5,415 nt of DNA from the NCBI GenBank assembly GCA_029863035.1, contig JAOTWH010000152.1:1-5415 (forward strand). Direction: 5' to 3'. Position 1 is the stretch's first letter, and every line of letters starts with the position of its first letter. The notes beneath the pieces were generated by a model. The model saw only the letters and a program-made list of their open reading frames with translations, made no database searches and was not told the DNA's origin. A program made the position numbers and the translations under genes. This document shows, in pieces, positions 1 through 4,721 of this stretch. The stretch is from Acidimicrobiia bacterium. Lineage in GTDB: Bacteria > Actinomycetota > Acidimicrobiia > UBA5794 > JAOTWH01.

Positions 1-977
1 TTGGGGCCCGAGAGCACAACCTGCAGAACATCGATGTCGAATTCCCCCTTGGCTTGTTCACAGCGGTCACCGGAGTCTCCGGGTCCGGCAAGTCGACTCT
101 GGTCGAGGAGATCCTGTCCCGAGCAATGCGTGCCAAGCTGACGGGCGCCCGTCAGCTGCCCGGGAGACACACCAGGCTCAACGGCGCGCAACACGTTGAC
201 AAGATCATCGACATAGACCAGTCGCCCATCGGCCGCACCCCTCGGTCCAATCCGGCCACCTACACCGCCATGTTCGATCGGATCCGCGAGCTCTTCGCCG
301 CGACTACCGAAGCCAAGCTGCGGGGCTACAAGCCTGGACGTTTTTCGTTCAATGTGGCAGGTGGGCGCTGCGAGACCTGCAAGGGCGACGGAACCATCAA
401 GATCGAGATGCACTTCCTTCCCGACGTCTACATCACGTGCGAGACGTGTAAGGGCAAGCGATACAACCGAGAAACACTCGAGATCGAGTGGAAGGGTCAC
501 ACCATCTCGGACGTGTTGGAGATGTCGGTTGAGGAGGCCTTGCACTTTTTCGAGAACCAGCCCCGCATCGCGCGCATCGTGCAGACCCTCTATGACGTTG
601 GCTTGGGTTACGTCAAGTTGGGCCAACCCGCCCCGACCCTGTCCGGTGGCGAAGCGCAGCGAGTGAAGCTGTCAGCCGAGCTCGGCAAGCGTTCCACCGG
701 GAGCACGTTCTACATACTCGACGAGCCGACCACGGGCCTTCATTTCGAGGATGTGCGGAAGCTGTTGGGCGTGCTGCACAGGCTGGTCGATGCCGGAAAC
801 ACGGTGTTGGTTATCGAGCACAATCTCGACGTTGTCAAGTCCGCCGACTGGATCATCGACCTCGGTCCAGAAGGGGGAGAGGAGGGGGGCCGGATCGTGG
901 CGGAGGGCCCGCCAGAGGAAGTGGTGAAGGTCGGGCAGAGTTACACAGGCAAGTTCCTGCGGGAGATGCTCGGTTAG
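1..977 (+). CDS. uvrA: UvrA, excinuclease ABC subunit A, C-terminal part (5' end cut by window)
   Basis: UvrA is the damage-sensing ABC ATPase of nucleotide excision repair; as a dimer it loads UvrB onto damaged DNA in the cytoplasm. The reading frame is already open at base 3, so the gene begins left of the window; the TTG at 54 lies inside it and is not a start. Numbering from the codon at base 3 (324 residues visible), I see the second Walker A (GVSGSGKS, 24-31), the UvrA motif [15 protein letters not shown], a zinc-finger pair CETC...CETC (Cys123/126 and 146/149), the ABC signature LSGGEAQR (213-220), Walker B ILDEP (238-242) and the H-loop VIEHN (His273). The end near GPEGG...MLG is of normal length, and no key residue is missing. 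The stop at 975-977 lies 15 bases from the stop of the convergent UPF0316 gene. The family call is essentially certain. Confidence 0.98.
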   Translation, partial: GAREHNLQNIDVEFPLGLFTAVTGVSGSGKSTLVEEILSRAMRAKLTGARQLPGRHTRLNGAQHVDKIIDIDQSPIGRTPRSNPATYTAMFDRIRELFAATTEAKLRGYKPGRFSFNVAGGRCETCKGDGTIKIEMHFLPDVYITCETCKGKRYNRETLEIEWKGHTISDVLEMSVEEALHFFENQPRIARIVQTLYDVGLGYVKLGQPAPTLSGGEAQRVKLSAELGKRSTGSTFYILDEPTTGLHFEDVRKLLGVLHRLVDAGNTVLVIEHNLDVVKSADWIIDLGPEGGEEGGRIVAEGPPEEVVKVGQSYTGKFLREMLG

Positions 978-992
978 CTTCTGGCGGGCTAG

Positions 993-1517
993 CTATTTGC
1001 GGATACGGCCGGCGCGCATCATCCCCACGCTGTTCGCTTCGACAGCATCCACGGTTACATAGGCACTGTCGTTCACGCTGCGTACCAGGTGGATTACCTC
1101 CGGGAGTTGTTTACGCCGAAGAGCCACCAGAGTGAGGCGTACCTCGCCCTCCTTTCCTTCGGCGTTGAGCACGGTCACACCAAAGCCCTTCTCACGCAAT
1201 AGCCCGGCCGCCTGGGGTGAGCCAACGGGCGCCATCACTCGAACCATCACCTGACCAGAGGCGATCCAGCGGTCGAGAGTTCCGCCAAGCGCGGTCCCCA
1301 ACCCGAAGCCACCGGCGTAGGCGATGACCTTGTACCACTGGTCCAAGTTGCTCAGCACTATGCCGGCCGCGATCACCCATGTAAGCGACTCGAAGAAACC
1401 AAGGCTGCCAGCCAGCAGACGCCGGCCGCGCACCAGATAGGTGATGCGGAGTGCTCCGATCGAGACATCGATGAGACGGAGACCGACGATGCCGGCGGCG
1501 ATGAGGACTGCTGTCAT
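993..1517 (-). CDS. UPF0316 family membrane protein (DUF5698 + DUF2179)
   Basis: This 174-residue protein has the layout of the UPF0316 family (for example B. subtilis YebE). A hydrophobic N-terminal half has about three membrane helices (roughly 3-20, 33-56 and 60-78), including the typical stretch FFESLTWVIAAGIVLSNL. A soluble DUF2179-like domain of about 75 residues follows, with alternating strands (VMVRVMAP, GFGVTVLNAEGKEGEVRLTLVA split by charged turns). The family has no firmly established function; DUF2179 domains also occur at the C-terminus of YitT-type membrane proteins. The ATG at 1515-1517 lies 22 bases after the stop of the peroxiredoxin-like gene on the same strand, so co-transcription is likely. 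Only a weak GGCGG precedes it. No defects are seen. The family assignment is by recognition of sequence pattern and layout. Confidence 0.82.
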   Translation of the reverse strand: MTAVLIAAGIVGLRLIDVSIGALRITYLVRGRRLLAGSLGFFESLTWVIAAGIVLSNLDQWYKVIAYAGGFGLGTALGGTLDRWIASGQVMVRVMAPVGSPQAAGLLREKGFGVTVLNAEGKEGEVRLTLVALRRKQLPEVIHLVRSVNDSAYVTVDAVEANSVGMMRAGRIRK

Positions 1518-1539
1518 AGCCGCCGGAGCATAAGCTCGG

Positions 1540-2241
1540 CTAGGTCGTCTCAGGCCTCATGGTGGAGCCACGCATCGGGTCGAGGCCGGCGTTGGATTCC
1601 TTCACTGCCGAAACCAGCAACCTGACGTCTGGGAAGTTGTCGCAGTATTGATAGCGGTAGGCCATCCGGATAAGGCCTGAGGTATCCACCACGAACTCGC
1701 CCGGCAACTGCCAGCCGCTGTCCACCAGCCTTGTTCCTTTCGACCTTTTGAAATCGAGGATCATCCGCCAATCCTCAGGACCACCCAGGAGTATGTCTTC
1801 ATCGTCGTACAGGGCTTGCAGCATGGTCCCTTCGGGCACTCCGAAAGCGGCGTACGCTCGGCGCTCGGGGTCACATAGGAATGGTTCGGAGATCTGATGC
1901 GCCTTGACGTAGTCGGCGGTGCGCACCGGATCGCCCATCCCGACCAGCACCACATTGGTGCCAGCTTCGGCCAGCGCGGACCGTTCTTCCGCCAAGCGCT
2001 CGGCTCTCTCGAAACCGCAGCCGCAGCCGAAGTGGCGCCAGAACAGGAACGTCGCCGGTCTGTCTGCCCAGAACGAGCTGAGCGCTACTTCGGCGCCAGA
2101 CGAATCCAGCAACGTCAGGTCAGGGGCAGCATCGCCGACGTTGGGGCCCGGCGGCGCCATCCGGTTCTGCTGCGGTCCCGCCTCCAACCCGGCTATGTAG
2201 TTCGCTTCGGCCTGGTCAGTCAGCCCCTCTAGATCGGTCAT
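1540..2241 (-). CDS. Peroxiredoxin-like (AhpC/TSA-type thioredoxin-fold) protein with CGC site
   Basis: This 233-residue soluble protein has no signal peptide. Residues about 34-210 look like a thioredoxin fold of the AhpC/TSA class: VGDAAPDLTLLDSSG entry strand, ATFLFWRHFGCGCGFERAERL active-site strand and helix (Cys73, Cys75), VVLVGMGDP central strand, LCDPERRAYAAFGV (Cys123), and a late QLPGEFVVDTSGLIRMAYRYQYC strand (Cys190). The pattern GEF.vD..G.i..ayR is that of the peroxiredoxin-like AhpC-TSA_2/SelL-related group, which normally carries Cys-x-x-Cys or a single peroxidatic Cys; here it is Cys-Gly-Cys. The likely role is thiol-based redox chemistry, with substrate unknown. The first 30 residues and the last 20 look disordered. 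The ATG at 2239-2241 has a strong purine-rich ribosome binding site (2248-2257). The gene lies downstream of the cytosine deaminase and upstream of the UPF0316 gene on the same strand, probably in one operon. Confidence 0.72.
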   Translation of the reverse strand: MTDLEGLTDQAEANYIAGLEAGPQQNRMAPPGPNVGDAAPDLTLLDSSGAEVALSSFWADRPATFLFWRHFGCGCGFERAERLAEERSALAEAGTNVVLVGMGDPVRTADYVKAHQISEPFLCDPERRAYAAFGVPEGTMLQALYDDEDILLGGPEDWRMILDFKRSKGTRLVDSGWQLPGEFVVDTSGLIRMAYRYQYCDNFPDVRLLVSAVKESNAGLDPMRGSTMRPETT

Positions 2242-2244
2242 GTT

Positions 2245-2430
2245 TTACCTTTCTCCTATGTCTTCGTTCCCTGTTCCCTTGCCCGGCTGACCAGCCGGTC
2301 CCCAAGGGATAACCCATGGGGCTGGCAGCCGAGCGAGCTGCCGCCTCGCCTTCAGCTGGACCGTGGCTCGGGCGAAGCCCTCGCCTTGAACCAACCCCGC
2401 TCTCGCTTCAGCGCCCTTGAACAAGCTCAT
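2245..2430 (-). CDS. Possible 61-residue ORF coupled to the deaminase (doubtful)
   Basis: This ORF starts at an ATG that overlaps the deaminase stop (ATGA, 2427-2430) and ends with TAA 3 bases before the ATG of the peroxiredoxin-like gene, so it fills the gap exactly. The product would begin MSLFKGAEARAG, be rich in Arg, Ala, Gly and Gln, contain a PAPWVIPWGPAG stretch and end GTGNEDIGER. I recognise no family. In favour of coding are the start-stop overlap and the ending NEDIGE, which repeats the deaminase ending with changes only at third codon positions over six codons. Against it are the strong inverted repeats in the middle, the lack of a recognisable domain and the low-complexity composition. 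It could instead be a non-coding insertion or repeat that is open by chance. A GAGGA lies directly against the ATG, too close to be a good ribosome binding site, so expression would depend on coupling. Confidence 0.3.
   Translation of the reverse strand: MSLFKGAEARAGLVQGEGFARATVQLKARRQLARLPAPWVIPWGPAGQPGKGTGNEDIGER
2248..2257 (-). promoter_or_regulatory. Ribosome binding site of the peroxiredoxin-like gene
   Basis: Read on the minus strand this is AGGAGAAAGG, with AAGG 6 bases and AGGAG 11 bases before the ATG at 2241. It is the strongest Shine-Dalgarno in the window and fixes that start. It lies inside the second copy of the deaminase-tail sequence, in codons Gly-Glu-Arg of the 61-codon ORF. 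Confidence 0.75.
2252..2270 (-). repeat. Deaminase-tail direct repeat, downstream copy
   Basis: This 19-base copy matches 2434-2452 at 16 of 19 positions, including 10 identical bases in a row (2261-2270), with an offset of 182. In the frame of the 61-codon ORF it encodes Asn-Glu-Asp-Ile-Gly-Glu. The three mismatches (2254, 2257, 2260) are all third codon positions. The copy overlaps the ribosome binding site of the next gene. Confidence 0.6.
2283..2385. repeat. Cluster of four inverted repeats between deaminase and peroxiredoxin-like genes
   Basis: Within 103 bases there are four possible hairpins. (a) 2283-2289 pairs with 2292-2298, CCGGCTG/CAGCCGG, 7 pairs around 2 bases. (b) 2300-2308 pairs with 2313-2321, CCCCA-a-GGG against CCC-a-TGGGG, 8 pairs with one internal A/A mismatch and an ATAA loop. 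(c) 2324-2329 pairs with 2337-2342, GGCAGC/GCTGCC, with a 7-base loop. (d) 2371-2375 pairs with 2381-2385, GGCGA/TCGCC, with a 5-base loop. None is followed by a T-run on either strand, so they are not classic intrinsic terminators. They could be a REP-like or small MITE-like element, an RNA processing or stabilising structure, or a translational control element ahead of the peroxiredoxin-like gene. The pairings were read by eye and not folded. Confidence 0.55.
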
Positions 2431-2879
2431 TCCTCGCCGATATCTTCGTTCCACAGAGCTGGGTTGCCAGCAATGAACTCTGCCATCAGCGTCTGGCACT
2501 CTTCGTTGTCTGCCACCAGCACCTCCACGCCGCGGGAGCGAAGATGGTCCTCGGCACCCATGAAGGTTCGGTTCTCTCCGATCACTACCCGGGGAATGCC
2601 GTAGAGCAAGATGGCGCCCGAGCACATGTCGCACGGCGAAAGCGTCGTGTAGATGGTGGAGCTGGCATATCGCGCGGCGGGCAGTCTTCCAGCGTTCTCC
2701 AGTGCATCGGTCTCTCCATGGAGTATGGCCGAGCCCTTCTGAACCCTTCTGTTGTGGCCCCTACCAACGATCTTCCCGTCCACCACCAGCACGGACCCGA
2801 TCGGGACTCCGCCTTCATTGCCCCCCGCCTTGGCCTCGGCGATGGCTTGTTCCAGAAATCTGATGTCGTCGTCAGTCAC
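2427..2879 (-). CDS. Cytosine deaminase, fungal Fcy1-type (CDA superfamily)
   Basis: Predicted zinc hydrolase converting cytosine to uracil in the cytoplasm for pyrimidine salvage. It closely follows yeast Fcy1, not the amidohydrolase CodA: GGVPIGSVLVV, GRGHNRRVQKGSAILHGE, YTTLSPCDMCSGAILLYGIPRVVIGEN and the C-terminal WNEDIGE. Numbered from the GTG start (150 residues), the zinc ligands are His54, Cys83 and Cys86, with catalytic Glu56; Asn43, Phe106, Trp143 and Asp146 match the Fcy1 base-binding pocket. Starting instead at TTG 2903 adds 8 residues and gives Fcy1's own numbers (Asn51, His62, Glu64, Cys91, Cys94); a TAG directly upstream excludes anything longer. I prefer GTG 2879 because V-TDDD-IRFLEQA is a typical start and a TAGCGT hexamer lies 7 bases before it. 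The neighbouring gene on the other strand starts at 2920. Guanine or another base remains possible as substrate. Confidence 0.88.
   Translation of the reverse strand: MTDDDIRFLEQAIAEAKAGGNEGGVPIGSVLVVDGKIVGRGHNRRVQKGSAILHGETDALENAGRLPAARYASSTIYTTLSPCDMCSGAILLYGIPRVVIGENRTFMGAEDHLRSRGVEVLVADNEECQTLMAEFIAGNPALWNEDIGEE
2434..2452 (-). repeat. Deaminase-tail direct repeat, upstream copy (true gene end)
   Basis: This is the original-looking copy: it encodes Asn-Glu-Asp-Ile-Gly-Glu at the C-terminus of the cytosine deaminase, matching the WFEDIGE ending of yeast Fcy1. It pairs with the downstream copy at 2252-2270, 182 bases away. Since 182 is not a multiple of three, the two copies are read in different frames. 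Confidence 0.6.
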
Positions 2880-2886
2880 CTCGGCG

Positions 2887-2892
2887 ACGCTA
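2887..2892 (-). promoter_or_regulatory. Candidate -10 hexamer of the deaminase (leaderless start)
   Basis: TAGCGT on the minus strand fits TANNNT and ends 7 bases before the GTG at 2879, the spacing expected if transcription begins at the start codon. No convincing -35 is seen. TANNNT is common by chance, so this is only a candidate. Confidence 0.3.
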
Positions 2893-2904
2893 TCAGCCGG
2901 CAAC

Positions 2905-2910
2905 TAACCT
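2905..2910 (+). promoter_or_regulatory. Candidate -10 hexamer of the 285-residue membrane protein gene
   Basis: TAACCT fits TANNNT and ends 9 bases before the ATG at 2920. No Shine-Dalgarno lies in front of that ATG, consistent with a leaderless transcript. The same TAA is the in-frame stop that rules out an earlier start. No clear -35 is seen. Confidence 0.35.
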
Positions 2911-2911
2911 C

Positions 2912-2928
2912 GTCGGCCGATGGCCGAC
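2912..2928. promoter_or_regulatory. Inverted repeat at the divergent starts, possible operator
   Basis: GTCGGCC (2912-2918) and GGCCGAC (2922-2928) form perfect 7-base arms around a GAT spacer, and the repeat covers the ATG at 2920. It sits directly downstream of the TAACCT hexamer of the plus-strand gene and just upstream of the minus-strand deaminase start. It could bind a dimeric repressor acting on both directions. GC-rich arms of this length also arise by chance, and no regulator gene is in the window. Confidence 0.35.
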
Positions 2929-3777
2929 TACGTGAGAGATTCCGGCGACAAAGAGCTGCTGCTCGACGAATTCGGCGAGAAGCTGTCCGCCTTCCAAGCT
3001 TTGCGCAAAGACGACAGCGACGCGGCCGATGCTCTGCTTAGCAATCTGGGTGCAACCAGCGACGTTGACCGCGAGATCGTGCTGGAGCTGTCGTCGCCCA
3101 AACCGCTGGCGTACCCGGACCGCTTTCCCGAAGCGCACTCGCTCGCAGTGCGGTCGCTCGAGGTACTTGATCGCAATGGCCCGCGGCCAGTAAAGATCAA
3201 GGGTCTGGGCCCACTGGCTCCGGTGGCCGGATTCCTGGTTCAGCAGGTGACTCAGTTCATCGTGCGGGCGCATGTGTCCAACGTCGCCGATCGCATCCAT
3301 CACCTCTACATGCGAAGGGAGGCCAACGCGAGGCGTGACGACCCAGCTCGCGTCCTCTTGTTCCACGCCAGGCGCGATATGGACCGGATCGCTCCAGGCT
3401 TCAAGAGAAACGCCTTTGGACTTCCCCTCTTCGTGCTGGGCGGTGCCGTCTTCTCAACGCTGCTCGGCTTACTGCAACGAGCTTTGGCCTCTGCCTTCGA
3501 GTCCGTGTGGGGCAAAGCGATCACGACGGTCGTTTTGGGTTTGCTGGTCTTGGGCGTCGCATGGGTGATCCTGCGCGGCGCTGCAACCGCACACAGGCGC
3601 ATCCAACTGACGCTGGAGGGACCGATCGGTGCGCTGTGGCAGACCATCGACCGGTGTGGAAAGCCGCCCAAGGATCCCGCCCAGGTGTTCGCCCTGATAG
3701 CGGTGATCCTGGCTCTGTTGCCGTGGTTATTGATCCCTACCGGGTTCCTGGTGGCGTGGCTAACTGAGCTCTTGTAG
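2920..3777 (+). CDS. Unrecognised membrane protein with soluble N-terminal half
   Basis: I do not recognise this 285-residue protein. Residues 1-160 are mostly soluble and charged: an acidic, helix-prone start (KELLLDEFGEKLSAFQALRKDD), a middle part with PLAYPDRFPEAHSLAVRSLEVLDR, then GPLAPVAGFLVQQVTQFIVRAHV, which may be amphipathic or membrane-dipping, and a basic MRREANARRD region. Three membrane helices follow at about 166-186, 201-219 and 256-280, separated by a basic loop (AHRRIQL...), and the protein ends 5 residues after the last helix. There is no signal peptide. The ATG at 2920 is the first possible start after an in-frame TAA at 2905, and no ribosome binding site precedes it. It is divergent from the cytosine deaminase and ends just upstream of the ABC permease on the same strand, so it may be co-transcribed with the transporter. 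That suggests, but does not show, a membrane role linked to it. Confidence 0.75.
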   Translation: MADYVRDSGDKELLLDEFGEKLSAFQALRKDDSDAADALLSNLGATSDVDREIVLELSSPKPLAYPDRFPEAHSLAVRSLEVLDRNGPRPVKIKGLGPLAPVAGFLVQQVTQFIVRAHVSNVADRIHHLYMRREANARRDDPARVLLFHARRDMDRIAPGFKRNAFGLPLFVLGGAVFSTLLGLLQRALASAFESVWGKAITTVVLGLLVLGVAWVILRGAATAHRRIQLTLEGPIGALWQTIDRCGKPPKDPAQVFALIAVILALLPWLLIPTGFLVAWLTELL

Positions 3778-3798
3778 GACTGCTTCCACGAACCTGGG

Positions 3799-3804
3799 TA
3801 GTGT
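3799..3804 (+). promoter_or_regulatory. Candidate -10 hexamer of the ABC permease gene
   Basis: TAGTGT fits TANNNT and ends 8 bases before the ATG at 3813, again compatible with a leaderless start. It overlaps the alternative GTG start at 3801, so if it is a real promoter the ATG is the true start. This is weak evidence on its own. Confidence 0.25.
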
Positions 3805-3812
3805 CTCGGCCC

Positions 3813-4721
3813 ATGGACCAGCAGTCGGGAGTTGTCGGAGCCAGCACTCCCTCGGACGCCGTTCCCGGTGGCGACAGGTGGTCGCAGGCGAAATGGATTC
3901 GGCGAGTTGGCTCTTTCGTAACCATCCTGGTCTTCCTCGTCGTTCTATGGGAGAGCTACAAGGGCCTGTGGCGATGGCAGGAATGGGGGTGGCCGGTGCG
4001 GCCAGACAACTCGGCCATGCCCCACACATGGGACATCCTTGACGCCATCTTCTCGCCGGCGCGGCGCGGGGGCGAGGACATCCTGTTGGTCATCCTGCTG
4101 CGGGCGGCCTGGTTCACCTTCCGCGAGGCACTGGCCGGGTTCGTAGTAGGGGGTCTTTTCGGATTCGGAATCGCGGTGCTCTTCGTTCGCTCACCCTTGA
4201 TGGAGAGAGGACTCATGCCGTACGTCGTGGCATCGCAGACGGTGCCTCTCATCGCCATCGCCCCCATGGTGGTGATCTGGGGCGGACGGCTGGATCTGCC
4301 CCGGTGGACGATGGTGGCGGTCATCTCCGCCTATCTGACGTTCTTCCCGGTGACTATCAACACACTGCGCGGCCTGCGATCGCCGGCTGCTACCAGCACC
4401 GAGTTGATGCGGTCGTATGCGGCGAAGCCTCGTGAGGTCCTGTGGAAGCTCCAACTCCCTGCGGCTTTGCCGTACATCTTCACCGCTCTGAAGATCTCCG
4501 CAACCGCGAGTGTTATCGGCGCCATCATCGGCGAGCTGCCCGCCGGTTTGGGGGAAGGGCTGGGACGCACGCTGCTCACCTTCATGTACACCTACATCAG
4601 TGGGCCCGAGAAGCTCTATGCCGCCATCGTGATATCGGCATTGGTAGGCATCTTCTTCGTAGCTCTGGTGTCGGTAGCGGAGCGCCTGCTGATTCCGCCT
4701 GCCCGAAGGCTCGAGACATGA
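3813..4721 (+). CDS. ABC importer permease, NitT/TauT (SsuC/ThiX-like) family
   Basis: This is the inner-membrane subunit of a binding-protein-dependent importer. Counted from ATG 3813 (302 residues), a polar start is followed by a first helix at about 30-48, a long external loop rich in Trp, and the BPD_transp_1 domain (about 85-295) with helices near 106-126, 132-156, 164-186, 227-246 and 268-293. The cytoplasmic EAA loop that docks the ATPase is ELMRSYAAKPREVLWKLQLPAALP (about 197-220, quoted with its conserved end LPAALP); the usual Gly is Ala here. ASVIGAIIGELPAG and YISGPEKLYAAI recall permeases that I remember being annotated as pyrimidine or hydroxymethylpyrimidine importers. A GTG at 3801 would add 4 residues; an in-frame stop at 3765 excludes longer forms. 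Neither start has a Shine-Dalgarno. The stop overlaps the ATPase start by ATGA, so the two are translationally coupled. The substrate is unproven. Confidence 0.9.
   Translation: MDQQSGVVGASTPSDAVPGGDRWSQAKWIRRVGSFVTILVFLVVLWESYKGLWRWQEWGWPVRPDNSAMPHTWDILDAIFSPARRGGEDILLVILLRAAWFTFREALAGFVVGGLFGFGIAVLFVRSPLMERGLMPYVVASQTVPLIAIAPMVVIWGGRLDLPRWTMVAVISAYLTFFPVTINTLRGLRSPAATSTELMRSYAAKPREVLWKLQLPAALPYIFTALKISATASVIGAIIGELPAGLGEGLGRTLLTFMYTYISGPEKLYAAIVISALVGIFFVALVSVAERLLIPPARRLET
4705..4709 (+). promoter_or_regulatory. Ribosome binding site of the ABC ATPase gene
   Basis: GAAGG lies 8 bases before the ATG at 4718, inside the end of the permease gene. It supports 4718 over the in-frame ATG at 4727. 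Confidence 0.55.

Noticed and set aside
871..890. G-rich run in uvrA as a G-quadruplex
   Set aside because: It has only two long G-tracts plus a GG and encodes the expected [10 protein letters not shown] end of UvrA, so coding explains it.
975..995. Palindrome TAGCT/AGCTA spanning the two convergent stop codons of uvrA and the UPF0316 gene, as a bidirectional terminator
   Set aside because: The stem is only 5 pairs with an 11-base loop, and there is no T-run on either side; it partly results from the facing TAG and CTA stop codons.
2141..2150. TTGGGGCCCG occurs here and at bases 1-10
   Set aside because: The 10-base match lies in two unrelated genes on different strands and frames, with no similarity around it; chance in GC-rich DNA.
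1897..2232. Long open frames on the plus strand opposite the peroxiredoxin-like gene
   Set aside because: The translations are low-complexity and Arg/Ala-rich with no domain, while the minus strand encodes a clear thioredoxin-fold protein; antisense shadows.
2283..2321. Intrinsic terminator between deaminase and peroxiredoxin-like genes
   Set aside because: The hairpins are strong, but no T-run follows on the minus strand; the bases after them are purine-rich and lead into the ribosome binding site.
2431..2634. The longer 129-codon form of the small ORF, starting at 2634 inside the deaminase
   Set aside because: Its upstream half is the deaminase gene read out of frame; only the part from the ATG at 2430 could be an independent gene.
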